DNA of 64,000 bases from Hemerocallis citrina. Lineage: Eukaryota; Streptophyta; Magnoliopsida; Asparagales; Asphodelaceae. The notes below the pieces were generated by a model, which was not told the origin of the DNA, made no database searches, and saw nothing but the letters and a program-made list of their open reading frames with translations. The stretch spans positions 682,001-746,000 of the forward strand of contig JACEHZ010000372.1 in the NCBI GenBank assembly GCA_017893485.1. Direction: 5' to 3'. The position numbers and the translations under genes are program-made. Shown piece after piece: positions 23,729 through 36,215 of this stretch; the first letter of the stretch is position 1, and each line of letters starts with the position of its first letter.

Positions 23729-25806
23729 GTGGGTGTTTCTCATGACTTCTAAAGTAGAAATCATGCTAGGGAGGAAATTGAATTGTTATTATGAGTTACT
23801 AGTTGAAATGAAATGCATGCTTGCCTAAATAGAAGGGAATTGAGAAATTAGCAAATATGTGTTGATTGATTACTATATTTATTAATTATGAGTAAAATGA
23901 ATGTTCTCGTTATTTCTAATGTTAGTATGCAGAATATGTCCTAAATGTGAACTGTGTGGTTTAACTAGTAAAAAACTAACATCATGTTTATGGATTAAAG
24001 TGCTAAAGTAGAAGGGTGTGTTAAAGATGAATTGATAGAATAAATTATTAAGAAATGATTGGTAATAGATTTCATGAAATTCCCCATTGCTATTTATGCC
24101 ATTAGAATAAATGAAAAAGAATGCATTTTTGCAAACAAATGATTGAATGCATCATGTGTAATTAATTAATAAAACAGAAGTTCTTATAAAGCAAATGATC
24201 ATTGTGAAATACGGGTTTACTGTAAATTTTTAAGTAGATTGTAATCTGGAAAGTTATGTTTTAAAAAGAGAAGAAAATATATTTTTAGACTTGAAAAACC
24301 CCGCAGCACAACCGACTGACTATATGTAACAGTTGACTGTCATGGTCATTTTGATTTCGAGTTGAAAAACACCGCAGAGCAGCCGACTGATCACATTTAA
24401 TAGTCGCTGGCCTGATCGTTTATTTTTGAGTTTAAAAATCATAGCGGAACAGCCGACTGTCCATATGAGACAATCGACTCCTCTGATTATTTATTCTCGA
24501 GCTTTAGAAACTCGCAGAACAGCCGACTGGTCATGGTTAACAGTCGACTGCCCTGAAGTTTCAAATAATATCTGTATTGTTGGAGAAAATCTCTATGACC
24601 TGAGGCTTTGTATAAGTGAGACTGTTTTTACAAAATGAACTTTTTTGATTATTAACTTAATTTGTTTCTTTAAGAAATTTCGAATGGATTGTTTAAGAAG
24701 TTAAAATGAGATTTTGGGTAATAAGAAATTTGAAAGGTGTGAATTGTGAAACAATTGAAATTGTGAACTGTGGAATTGGAATGGATTGAAATAGAATTAT
24801 GTGAGCTTATAAACTAGTGAATGTGACATGTTTGAAGAATTTCAGTTTTCACGTATCTATGCATTGAATAATTGATTGTAATGAGTTATGAAAGATGTGA
24901 ATACATGAATACTATGCTTTTGAAACATGAATTGTGATTAATCATGAAAAGATCTTATGAGCATGACATTGTAATTATGAGTTGAAATTGAGAATTAGGG
25001 TATAACCAAGCTTTATACCGGCAATGAAAGAATTGTGAAATGATATTTTGAAATGAGAAGACCAAGGTTGGGTCATGTGAAATTGAATGAATAAGACCGG
25101 TATAGTGGGAGTGCTACATTCAAAGAGATTGATTTTTATTCATGATTCAATTAAACTAAGGATTAGATACATAGTAAAGATGTGATGAAAGTGAGAGAAA
25201 AATATTGAGTATGAGGGCCATTGGATTGGCGGCGTGAGAGTATTCACAGGATGTCCCATGATGAGTCATAATAGGGCGTGGATACTGCTCCAGAGTACCG
25301 TCCCGGTGGCGACGCTCGTGGGGTGTTTGACGACTGCGGGTGGTGTCATGTCTATGGTAGAAGCTGAATTACCACAGGATGCCTGCATGATGAGTCATGT
25401 GTCAGTGCATTGGGATTCCCTCCAGGGCGCCTAGACATGAGTTCGTAGGTCAGAAAACATCTAGGATACTTACCGTAGTTACAATAGTAGATTAAGTCAT
25501 GGTGAGGGATTGAACCCTACAAGATGAAGAACGATTAAGGGCTTGCCCTCGGACCTATGTAGTATGGGCTGCATAGACTCTGAACAAGTGTGCATTAGTG
25601 TCATATAATACAAATAATTGAATTAAGGACTCAGTGCACATTTCACAACACGACATCAATAAGATAGTCCCTTTAGCTTTGTTTGTGACAAGTTTGTGGT
25701 TTGTTAAGAAATGAGAATCGTTATACTGTTTCCGACATAGAGAGGATAGCCGTGTATAATATTTCGTCAGTTGAATGAATTGACGCGCCCACAGTTTTAT
25801 ATGCAG
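23729..25806 (+). other. Predicted intron inside the LTR (family D)
   Basis: Leader end CTTCAAAAG|GTGGGT (donor at 23729) and acceptor TTTTATATGCAG|GG ending 25806, 2078 bp. The related LTRs at 51039 and 57732 have AAAAG|GTAAGT and AAGAG|GTGGGT donors and ATGCAG acceptors at matching places. Confidence 0.5.
24290..24562 (+). repeat. Four ~70-bp tandem units with CCGACTG..CAGTCGACTG
   Basis: CCGACTG occurs at 24312, 24383, 24453 and 24523 (spacing 71, 70, 70), each followed ~25 bases later by an AGTCGACTG-like half or whole palindrome. It lies inside the predicted LTR intron. Confidence 0.75.
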
Positions 25807-26033
25807 GGTAAAGATGCTTGACAATTGAAGCATACATGCTGCGCAGGATTGAGTTAAATATTGTTTCATGTAATTTATTGTAATATTGCTTCCGCTGTGA
25901 TAATGTACAAGTGTAAATATAACTCTGATGAAAGAAAAGTTTTTATTTCCTTGTAAAATTGTACGTAAGAAGTGTAAAGATCCTGTGGAACTCGAATTCA
26001 GTTGTATTTTGGAATTCGGGGTGTTACAGAGAA

Positions 26034-28020
26034 AAAGCCATTCTTATCTAGTTCCCAACCTTTACAGTCTAGGCCTTGGGAAATCTGACCCCTGACTGAT
26101 TAATGTAGTTCTGCAGCTCCACATGGTTCTCCTGTGATTCTGATGAGAGTCGTGATTTAAAGGGGGGTCTCCAATATCGTCTTTTCCAGCATTGGGCTAC
26201 CGTAGCGTGGGGTTGGGATGTGTGTGTGTAGAGATCTGGGAACAGATCTTTAAGGGGCTGTGCACCACACCACTTGTCCCAAGAAAACTTAGTCGAGCAG
26301 CCATTGCCAATGAAGGATGAACACCGCTAACAACGTGTCAGGGGCTTCGGTCACTCCCTTCCAAAACCAAGATACTTTCGGACCTACCCGGAAACCCAAG
26401 TTATGCGTCCCCCTACCGTGAAGATAAGACCGTACAAAATCCGGCCAGCCTTCTCCGTCAGGGTGATACACTTTCCACCACCATTTGCCGAGGAGGCCTA
26501 CGATACCTTGGCCCCCATGAATTTTGTTCATGCATTCCTTCTCCCATCTGATAAGATGGTAACCCCCCCTGTTCGTCTCTTCGTCCTTCCATAAGAATCT
26601 TCGCCCTTCCACAAGAATCTTTTTTGGATTTGGTTGATGATCTGGATCACCCATTTAGGTAGTTCAAAGAACAACATGTAATATGTCGGGAGACTAGACA
26701 ACACTGAGTTAATAAAAACCACTCTCCTTCCCATGGAGAGCGTCTTACCTTTCCATCCCGCCAGTCTAGCCTCCACTCTATCGATGATCGGTAACCAGTC
26801 AGATTTCAGTAATCTTCCGGGTCTAAGAGGTAAGTCTAGGTACCTAATGTGGAAAGTCTCAGATTTCCAACTTAGGATGTTTGCATGCGTTTTGGCCTCC
26901 TCTTCCTCCATCGCAATAAGGATGAGTGCACTTTTGTGAAAATTCACACACAGTCTAAACCATGCCTCAAAACAATATATTACTTCTTTAAAAGCAACTG
27001 TTTATCCCATGTTCTCGTTTCCAAAGAGCAATGTGTCATCGACAAACAACAGAATCGTACAACATGCACGACTACATCCTCTAGCCACTGGAGTGATCCA
27101 TCCCGCATGTGTACAGTTGTCCATCATGGATTTGAGAGTGTTAGCTACCACAGTAAAAAGTAAGGGGGGGTAGTAGGTCTCCTTGCCTCAAACCCCTTCT
27201 GCAAGAGAAGGGACGCCCAAACATACCATTCACATTGATAGAATTCCTACTTGTAGACAGACAATGGCTCACCCACCAAATCCATCTCACTCCAAAGCCT
27301 CTGCCTCCAAGGGCTTCAAGTAGACAATCCCATTCAATAGTGTCATATGCTTTCTCGAAATCCAGCTTGAGTACAATCCCATTCAATAGTGTCATATGCT
27401 TTCTCGAAATCCAGCTTGAGTAAGTAGCTACTGCTATTTGAAATATGACACTGGTGTATCGTTTCCTCAGCCATTGCAATGCAATCCAAGATACATTGTC
27501 CTTTAATAAATCCAGTTTGTTCGCGACTGATCAGACCATCAATTACCTTCCCTACCCAGTTGGCAAGAATCTCAGTAATGATCTTGATCGAACAGTTATG
27601 TAGACTAATTGGCCGATAGTTATTCACAATGAGCAAATCCTCCGTCTCCACAATAAGAACAACTTCCGCGAAGTGTAGTCTACCCAATTTCAATATGTGA
27701 TTAAAGAATTCGGCCATAACTGCCATAAGACCGTCTTTAATCTCTTTCGAGAATACTTGGTAGAACATGATAAGGAAGCCATCTGGGCCTGGAGCTTTAT
27801 CCTTGCCTAGATGGAGGACAACCTCTTTTACCTCCTCTTCTGTGAAAGGGACATTAATGGACTGCATTGTATGCCCTAAACACGGTGGGTCATGGCACCA
27901 GAAATCCGCAGAGAGACCAGCTTGAAACTCAGCTTCGGTTCCCAAAATATTTTTGTATTGTGTCTGAAGCACAACCTTAATTTGATCCTCCTCTTGGACC
28001 ACCCCCGATTCTGACTGGAC
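26034..28020 (-). pseudogene. LINE ORF2 reverse transcriptase
   Basis: Minus-strand order: KDKAPGPDGFLIMFYQVF and NYRPISLHN (27800-27590), REQTGFIKGQCILD, LKLDFEKAYDTIEWD (near 27420-27330), RGLRQGDLLPP, a catalytic ILLFVDDTLLFG (near 27055-27020) where many plant L1 copies have FADD, then LPLRPGRLLKSDWLPIIDRV, LSMGRRVVFINSVLSSLPTY and FLWKGE (26860-26560). A 49-bp tandem duplication at 27324-27421 shifts the frame within the RT palm, and another shift lies near 26560. The 3' part ends in ELDKNGFFS at the solo LTR. It would have performed target-primed reverse transcription. Confidence 0.9.
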
Positions 28021-28502
28021 TAAAAGAATAAGGTTAGATCTCCACCGATCACTAGCAACTCAATGGAAGAAAGCCGTATTTGCGTCTCCCTCCTTGAGCC
28101 ACGTGATTCTGTACCTTTGCTGCCATTTGATTTCGTCAATTCTATAGAGCTGAAAGATTTCCTCCCTTAAACTGAGTAGTCGGTATCTCTCATCTTGAAT
28201 GTGATCTCTAGTCTCTTCCAATCTTTCTAGACCCTTAATACTCCAGAATGGTTTCCTTGGCTAGCCCGATTGTTGAGAATCTAGAGCGGTTCCACCTCCT
28301 GAGTATGGACCTGTCTGCGTATCTTTTCACACTGCACAACTGCAGCCTCAGTCCCACGGGTTGGTAACGACCAGCTAGCCATGACCATGTGGTGAAAACC
28401 CTAGATTTCAAGCCAGTCCTTTTCAAATCTAAGTTTAGGAACCTTCCGTGGGTGGTGTTCTCCTAAGGATGGCACAATGGGAACTTGATCGGATGTTGAT
28501 CT

Positions 28503-29148
28503 AGGGAGTCATATAGCATTAACGAGTGGGAATTTGGTCTCCCATTCCATAGAGACCAAGATCCTATCAATTTTTGATATGATAGGGGAAGCCTGCATAT
28601 TAGACCAAGTGAAGAGTCTATCTTGAATAAGGATATCTATCAAGTCCAGGTCATTGATAACCTGGTTGAACTCCTCCCTATCCGCGATGCTCGAACCTCT
28701 ACCCAAATGTTCGCACACAAATCCAGTGATGTTAAAGTCCCCTTCGAATACCCACGGTTGGTGCCACCTTATATGGATCGAGAGCAGTTCATCCCAGAAG
28801 GCTGCTCTAGAGGACGCTTGGTTAGGGCCATAGACTACAATAACCGCTTGACTCCAGTAATCATTCCTATGTTGGAGCAAGACTGATAAAGAAAATTCCC
28901 CTTGAATTTCGTCAAGACAATTGTAAATGAGTGGGTTAAAGCCAATAGCAATTCCCCTCGATGCCCCATCAGAAGGACATATCTTCCAATCCGAGATTCT
29001 ATTACCGCCTAGTCTTTTGAGATGCATGATACAACTTGGTTTCTTGTAGACCAACAATATCTATCTTAGAAGAGTTAATCATGTCCCTAAACATTTCCCG
29101 CTTCTCCCTCCTCCCCAAACCTTTATCATTCCATAGTAGTATTATCAT
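28503..29148 (-). pseudogene. LINE ORF2 apurinic endonuclease domain
   Basis: The probable ORF2 start at 29148 reads MIILLWNDKGLGRREKREMF then KIDIVGLQETK, the N-terminal endonuclease signature, overlapping the end of ORF1 slightly. A frameshift near 29030 leads into RLGGNRISDW, GASRGIAIGFNP, VVYGPNQ, VFEGDFNI (family GDFN), LFTWSNMQ and SKIDRILVSMEW. These are the ordered motifs of the APE-type nuclease that nicks target DNA. The stretch 28021-28502 links it to RT and is broken by stops. Confidence 0.87.
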
Positions 29149-29707
29149 TAATAACAGGTTGGGGGTTGCGGATAGGAGTTGGTTCCAAATTCGAGTCCAC
29201 GACAACTCTATTTAGTTCCCACCCACGTACCTCAAGACCACATGTTTTGGCTAGACAAAAAATATTGGCATCCGACATGAAATTAAAAATGAAAGCTAAA
29301 AAACTGCACGTACCTCCACTGATGTCGGTCTTGGCCGCCTTAGCGGCCACATCAATCTCCAAATAGTCATCTAAGGACTCCGCATAAGCCCTCTTGTGCA
29401 CCGCATGAACTCTGAAACCCTTGGGTACTCGTTGCTCTGCCTGATAAGATTGGGAATTGGGGAAAGAGGATGGTACAAACTCACGGTCCTATAAAATCTG
29501 AGTATCTACCACAACCTCATCATCAGATTTCATCTCATCCTCTAGATGTGGATCATTATCCTCAAGTTTGAGGCGCGCCTCCTATTCGTCATCATCTATC
29601 AAGGAATATGTCGTGGCAGGACCCTTAGCAAGATGAGGTGTGCAAACTTCCTTGGACCTCATCTTGGGCCCAAGAGAAGAGAGAAGATTTGACTGAGCAG
29701 TATGGCC
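29126..29707 (-). pseudogene. LINE ORF1 C-terminal part
   Basis: The frame ending at 29126 (last residues PQPVINDNTTME) abuts ORF2 and continues upstream to the solo LTR boundary at 29707, with one or more stops. No domain is recognisable in it. Assignment to ORF1 rests on position: the zinc-knuckle and N-terminal parts lie across the insertion at 47.5-48.9 kb. Confidence 0.55.
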
Positions 29708-29894
29708 AGTAGTGTAACCCCTATTCCCGACAATAAGTATTTTCCATTTATTTTTCTACAATTTGATTTTTATAAGTTATTTTGTGCTAAATTTATTTCG
29801 GATTTTTATTAAGGCATTTTGTAATAGAAAAATTTATTCATCTCGAATAACGGGGTATTTTGATCTTACTTTCTATTGTTTTTATTGATCAACT

Positions 29895-30115
29895 ATTTAT
29901 ATTTAATATTATTACTATTTGGGTTTTTAATAACATTGTTAATATTGAATCATATTTTGATACATATCATTATTTTTATTATTATTACTGTTATTATTAT
30001 TTTTATTATTAGTTTATCATTGTTATTGTTATTATTTTCATTATTATTGATGTTGTTACAATTATTATTATAATTATTTTTATTATCATTACTCGTATTA
30101 TTATTATTTTTGTAA
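29895..30115 (+). repeat. ATT/TTA-rich low-complexity tract in LTR
   Basis: Imperfect (ATT)n, (GTT)n mixture just upstream of the TATA box. The hydrophobic open frame here is a by-product of the repeat. Confidence 0.7.
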
Positions 30116-30246
30116 AGCCCAAAGGTACTCCATTTTATATGTATTTTATTATTTGATTTAATGTATGTTTATATGTATATTTTAAAAACCCCAAGCCCAT
30201 ATTCTTATTGAATTCATACCCATTACCCAAACCCATCCTAATATCC

Positions 30247-30255
30247 TATATATAC
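30247..30255 (+). promoter_or_regulatory. LTR TATA box (family A, plus)
   Basis: TATATATAC, followed within 50 bases by CCTAACCTAACCCTAG-type telobox motifs and then by the G+C-rich leader 30300-30960. Confidence 0.5.
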
Positions 30256-31167
30256 TACCTAAAAACCTTAACCTAACCTAAACCTACCCCTAACCTAACC
30301 CTAGCCGTCACCCTGTACAGACCCCCCCTCTCCTCTCTCCCCTCCTCTGTTCCTCCTCCCTTTTCCGCCACCCTCCTCCGATCGACCACCGCGACCCCCG
30401 TCCTCCTTCCCCGTTCGTCGACGAACTCCTCGACGTCATTGCCTAGCTCCCCTATCCTCTTCCCCGCACCTCTGTCTTTCTCGACCCATCTCCACCCCAT
30501 CGCCATTGCCCCGAGAACCCATCATCTCCTCTGCCTAATCTTCGTCCCCTTTCCCGTCGCCCTGTCCCTCTCCCTACACCTGACCACCATCCCCTCGCCG
30601 ACCTTTCCTCTGTTTCAAAACGAAACAGAGTGCACTTGCAGTCGACCTCCATCACTCTCGTCTGTCTTCTTCATCTTCCTCCGACCCACCGTGCTCCTTT
30701 GCCGCTCCGCCTGCTCCTAAGCGCCACATCTTCTATCGAACCATTAGTCGATGCCTAGACCTTCACCCCCGCTCTTGTCTCTATTTTCCTGCCCAAAACG
30801 GAGCTTCTTTCCCCTCGTCCCTACCGTCAGCTGCCAGCCAACAGCGCTGCCCCTCGACACCAATCATCGACCGCCATCGCCGCCCTTCGCTCCCATCGTT
30901 GCTGTTGCTCCTCACCGCAGTTGCCGTCGAGCCGCTCTCTCTCTGACGAATTATCTGAGAAGAGGAAGAGTTGGGTTTTTTTTGTGTTTGCTATTCGGGT
31001 GTAGTTGAGTGTTGGATTGGTGTTTGGCGTTCTGTTGAAGGAGATCCGGCGTTTGCCATTTTGTGTGAGCGTTTGCACGTAGATCGCACGTGTTTCCGTG
31101 TTCATGGGTTCATTGCTCCGGGATTATCATCCCGTTATTCTTGGTATTCAATATAACCGTCTAACAG

Positions 31168-33132
31168 GCAAGTTACTGTCCTCTTGAATTACTAATTGTA
31201 TGAAATTCAAGTTTTGTTGAAACTCTTGCAAGTAGATCTCTTTGTTATTGTGTTATCCATTGTTCATCTCTTTGTTGGGTCTATTGAGGGTTTACAAGAC
31301 CTAACCCTAATATTCTTGACATCGTGCCGCTTTTGACTCTAAAGTTTGGATCTTTCATGAGTACATATAGAATTGATAATAGGGTTGTTCATATAATCGT
31401 CACACAAATAAATTATTGTAGAGACAATTGATAGGTTGTATGTTGTTCGATCGATTGATGATTGATTGATGATAAATTGAATTATAAGCATTTTTTAGTT
31501 TTATTTAGCATGTTTTGACACCCATTATGTTGATTACACAATTTTTTGACTAAAGAATCGATACCCATATAGTCTAATTAATTTATTTTCAAGAAAACTA
31601 CCCAAAATCCTGTATATTGCTTGCTGACCTGAATGTTAACTGTTATTTTTGAACCAGTAAACGATCTTAAAATGAATTACTTTATGAATAAGAGTTGTAG
31701 CCTTATCTTTCTAGTTTCCATAACATCTTTAATTTATTAATTTTGAGTTTTTAAGCAAAAGTTATGCCCATTTTACTACAACTATGTTTTTACTTTCAGA
31801 TTTTCAGATTCTTGTATCTTATATGCTTAAACTATTAAAATGCTGATGAAATATTGAAATTTTACTCTAAAAGTTTCCAGATTGTTGTTTAACATGTTTA
31901 GGAGTCTATAAATTATTTTTAATGAATTTATTATTGAGTTTTTGCTTATTCTAAAATTAAAACAACATGATATCGAAATTCTGCCTGAACATGAAATATG
32001 TTAAGAACAGTGTGATTGACCAAGCTACTGATGTCGGATTTTGAACTTTAAATATGCGTTGGAACCGTGTGGAAGTCTAGTTTCTATAATTTTTGACGGA
32101 TTCGGTTTTCAAGTTCTAAAACAACGGAAAACTGCATTTTTGTACAGACTGCTCTTGTTATCCAGAATTATATAGTCCATATTTTAATAGATTAATTATT
32201 CCTCTATCGTACTATTGCATGAATTAATGTATGTATATTGCATTGCATGATTCTAGTATCCGATTGTCACCATTCTAATTGTTCTACTTCATGTTACCAT
32301 CCTATTGTTTCCCTATTGATACTATTGTTCAACGAAATGTCCAATATTTGCATATTGTATTGTTGCATTAATAATAATAAATAACAAGTCGGGATTGAGG
32401 AAAAGACCATAGTAGTGGACAATATAGGTAAGTATACTCGGAAGGGGATCCTTGTTTCCCATGATTTCAAGTTATATGGAACTAAGTGCCACGTAGAACT
32501 AAGTGCCACGTCATGAGTTGACGGGGGCCACCTCTAGAATTTACGGGGGCCACCTTTAGAATCCATTACATGATTACATGATTCATGAATCTGTTTACCG
32601 GTTTTTTCTGTTTACAAGTTATATGGAACTAAGTGCCACGTTAGGGGTTGACGGGGGCCGTCTCTAGAATCCATTACCTGATTACATGACATGATATGAT
32701 TCCTGTTTACATGATGCCTGAGTACACAGCCCTATAAAATCCACCACTAAGTCTAAACGTAACTTGTTTGTATGTAACAACCATGTGGTAAATAGATGGG
32801 ACGCATGAAGTGCTACATTAGTTAGGATTAAAATGATTAATAGACTTAAGAGTTGCATCACATTGACACTGCATATTGTTCATCATTATTTCTAGTGATA
32901 TCGAATATTGGCTAAGTGTTACCGTTATTGATTATTGATTACTGCTACCGAATATTGCATCATTGTTTATATCCATTGTACCGATTATCATGATATCAAT
33001 TATTGTTATTGTCTCGTGTTATTGATTCATATTGATCCATTGATTCATTGCTATACCGTTATTCCATTGTTCTCTGCTTTCTCTACTTTCTGTCCATGAC
33101 TTGCTCTAAGGAAAACTTTCTCCTCTTTTTAG
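31168..33132 (+). other. Predicted intron inside the LTR (family A, plus)
   Basis: Leader end CTAACAG|GCAAGT (GC-type donor at 31168) and acceptor CCTCTTTTTAG|ATGAAG ending 33132, 1965 bp. It is homologous to 682-2503 in the other copy. Confidence 0.5.
32774..32816 (+). other. Conserved hairpin box in LTR (family A)
   Basis: GTAACA..CATG and CATG..TGCTAC, with one mismatch in the outer arm relative to the other families. Confidence 0.45.
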
Positions 33133-33341
33133 ATGAAGTGTTCACAAGTAATGAAGGAGAATTTCGGGATGGGAGAACAAAGATTCTGAAGACTTAATGC
33201 TTACTAGTTGCTTATTATTTTATCAAACTTAATGTATTGAGACTTATTATCTATTTGTGATAGGATTATTATTGTATTGGGCTTATATCCCGAATATTGC
33301 TATTTGTTTCTAGACATTAGATTATTATTGTATTTGGATAT

Positions 33342-33937
33342 TGTTGCCGCTAATTTTGGTGTGGGGGCAAACATATAGTATTTGTGGAATCTTAGGAAAA
33401 CTGAATAGCAAACCTGTTACCTATTCCGTCGGAGTCTGACGCTGACTCCCGCCGTACACCTGCAAAAAGTGCGAGACACCGGAGTTGTTCCCTGCGACGC
33501 ACCCTCCGACGCTCAAGTCAGTAATCAGGGATGATTAAGAAAGAGCGTGAAAACTGGCAAAAGATTGATTACCTCTCAATGGAGATGGATGGGGGGTATT
33601 TATAGGCGCCGCTGGGATCAGATTAGGAATGTAATCCCCTGTGGTTAGATAAGGAATGTAATCCCTAATCCCCAGTGAAGGGATAGATATGAATCAGGGC
33701 CGTTGATTAGGATTTAACCAGAAATCCTAATTCTATCCCTTCTGGACCGGGTTTATTGCGGGTTGACACCCGCACCCAGTCGAGGTGGATCCGTTTGCGG
33801 GTAAGTGGGTCTTCGGAGAAGATAACCAGTACTCGCTTCAGATCCGTTGGTGGGTGAAATTACCGTTTTACCCCTGAGCTTCAAGATTCGCGCCCAATTT
33901 GGACGGTTCCGATTTAACCCCATTTTTAGCCATATCA
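33342..33937 (-). repeat. 3' LTR of the Tat-like element
   Basis: 596 bp. A minus-strand TATA box CTATAAATACC is at 33595-33605. Confidence 0.92.
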
Positions 33938-33953
33938 CGAGCCCCCCACTCCT
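33938..33953 (-). other. Polypurine tract of the Tat-like element
   Basis: The minus strand reads AGGAGTGGGGGGCTCG immediately before the 3' LTR, the expected plus-strand primer and confirmation of orientation. Confidence 0.8.
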
Positions 33954-34429
33954 AAAGACTGAGTTTGGTCAGCCTTTGAGGAGTAGTTTTACTTGTTTTC
34001 ATGGCTGGTGGAGTTGTATCGGAGTCCGAATGGGAGGTCCTGAATCTTTGAAGGAGGTAGTGCAGTGATTTTTCAAGTCGGTGGAACTCTAAGTTGTTCC
34101 TGAGCTTCTTTGGATATTGGGTGATTTCTATCTATTTTTTCGGATTATTTATTTAATTTTGCGATGTGTTAACTAGTCGTTCGGTGGTCTTAACAACACA
34201 TTCTAGGTAATAATTGTTCGTTCAAGGGCTCAAAAACGTTCCCCCGAATTTGTAATTATTTTCTAGAATTTTTAGTTAATTTTCCTGAATTTTTAGTAAT
34301 TTTTTCGCAATTTTAAATAAATAAAACAATTAAAATAAATAAAAACTAATTTTTAATACCGATTTATGGCGTGGGGCGATCTGGGCCCTTCATCAGCGGC
34401 GAGCGCGATTTTCTGGGCGATTAGACGAT
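33954..34429. other. Untranslated region, no gene
   Basis: A/T-rich spacer between the polypurine tract and the 366-bp array. I see no coding or repeat structure in it. Confidence 0.5.
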
Positions 34430-36215
34430 CCGCGCTCCTCGGCAGATTTTTTCTTCGTATACGAGGGTCGGTTCCTCGTCCCCTCGGCTCGGCAGGTCGG
34501 CGCATGGCTCGGAATCAACCGAACTACGTGGCGTAATCCTGGACGTCCATCTCAGCGCGTATCCCCAAAAAACGCTATCTTGTCGTTTAGTGAACGTGGC
34601 AAGATCTGAGCCGTCCATCATGACGAGCGTACTTTTTGACAAGATCCAACGGCTGAGGAGGGTCGGCGAATTTTTTCTCCATATACGAGGGTCGGTTCCT
34701 CGTCCCCTCGGTTTGGCAGGTCGGCGCATGGCTCGGAATCAGCCGAGGTATGGAGTTAGATGTTTTGAAGCTTTCTGGTTTTGAGGCGTCGTCTCCCTTT
34801 AGTCCAGTAGCTCGGCTGCTTGGCCAGGATGTTCGGTAGCTCGGCTAGGCAGACCGGTGGCACGCCGCTCGGAAGGTGCACGTGGTCAGATTTGGAGCGT
34901 CCATCATTGCGTGAATCACGAGGACTAGGTTCTGATCACGAGAAAACATTATTTTGTCGTTTTGTGAGCGTGGCATAATCTGAACCGTCCATCGTGTCTT
35001 GACACGAATTTTGGAGAGATCTGACGGTGATTCAACCTCGGAAGAATTTTTCTCCATATACGAGGGTAGGTTCCTCGTCCCCTCGGTTCGGAAGCTCGGT
35101 GTTGTCGGCCGAGGTATGGAGTTAGATGTTTTGCAGCTTTCTGGTTTTGAGGCGTCATCTCCCTTTGGTCCAGTAGCTCGGCTGCTTGGCCAGGCTGTTC
35201 GGTAGCTCGGCTAGGCAGTCTGGTGGCACGCCGCTCGGAAGGTACACGTGGTCAGATATGGAGCGTCCATCATTGCGTGAATCACGAGGACTGGGTTCAG
35301 ATAACGAGAAAACGTTATTTTGTCGTTTTGTGAGCGTGGCGTAATCTGAACCGTCCACCGTGTCTTAACACGAATTTTGGAGAGATCTGACGGTGATTCA
35401 GCCTCGGAAGAATTTTTCTCCATATACGAGGGTCGGTTCCTCGTCCCCTCGGTTCGGAAGCTCGGTGTTGTCAACCGAGGTATGGAGTTAGATGTTTTGC
35501 AGCTTTCTGGTTTTGAGGCGTCGTCTCCCTTTGGTCCAGTAGCTCGGCTGCTTGGCCTGGCTGTTCGGTAGCTCGGCTAGGCAGTCCGGTGGCACGCCGC
35601 TCGGAAGGTACACGTGGTCAGATCTGGAGCGTCCATCATTGCGTGAATCACGAGGACTGGGTTCAGATCACGAGAAAATGTTATTTTGTCGTTTTGTGAG
35701 CGTGGCGTAATCTGAACCGTCCATCGTGTCTTGACACAAATTTTGGAAAGACCTGACGGTAATTCAGCCTCGGAAGAATTTTTCTCCATATACGAGGGTC
35801 GGTTCCTCGTCCCCTCGGTTCGGAAGCTCGGTGTTGTCGGCCTAGGTATGGAGTTAGATGTTTTGCAGCTTTCTGGTTTTGAGGCGTCGTCTCCCTTTGG
35901 TCCAGTAGCTCGACTGCTTGGCCAGGCTGTTCGGTAGCTCGGCTAGGCAGTCCGGTGGCACGCCGCTCGGAAGGTACACGTGGTCAGATCTGGAGCGTCC
36001 ATCATTAGGTGAATCACGAGGACTGGGTTCAGATCACGAGAAAACTTTATTTTGTCGTTTTGTGAGCGCGGCATAATCCGAACCGTCCATCGTGTCTTGA
36101 CACGAATTTTGGAGAGATCTGACGGTGATTCAGCCTCGAAAGAATTTTTCTCCATATACGAGGGTCGGTTCCTCGTCCCCTCGGTTCGGAAGCTCGGTGT
36201 TGTCGGCTGAGACTC
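34430..36215 (+). repeat. ~366-bp tandem repeat array
   Basis: The box TCTCCATATACGAGGGT recurs at 34676, 35051, 35417, 35783 and 36149 (spacing 375, 366, 366, 366). A variant CTTCGTATACGAGGGT lies near 34450. Units also share TTTTGTCGTTTTGTGAGCG and GTCTCCCTTTGGTCCAGTAG. The most similar units are neighbours, as expected of recent tandem amplification. Open frames of ~60-126 codons across it are repeat by-products. Confidence 0.9.

Larger units (their letters stand above)
22939..26028 (+). mobile_element. Solo LTR, family D, inside LINE ORF2
   Basis: A 3090-bp segment TGTAATATCC..GGGGTGTTACA is flanked by GAGAA at 22934-22938 and 26029-26033. No coding region for a retroelement is inside. 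It is related in its end (GGAATTCGGGGTGTTACA) to the minus-strand solo LTRs at 51039 and 57732. A plus-strand TATA box lies at 23481-23488. Confidence 0.88.

Noticed and set aside
30273..31156. Open frames rich in P, S and R
   Set aside because: Pyrimidine-rich leader of solo LTR family A; codon-like periodicity is not evident and no domain is seen.
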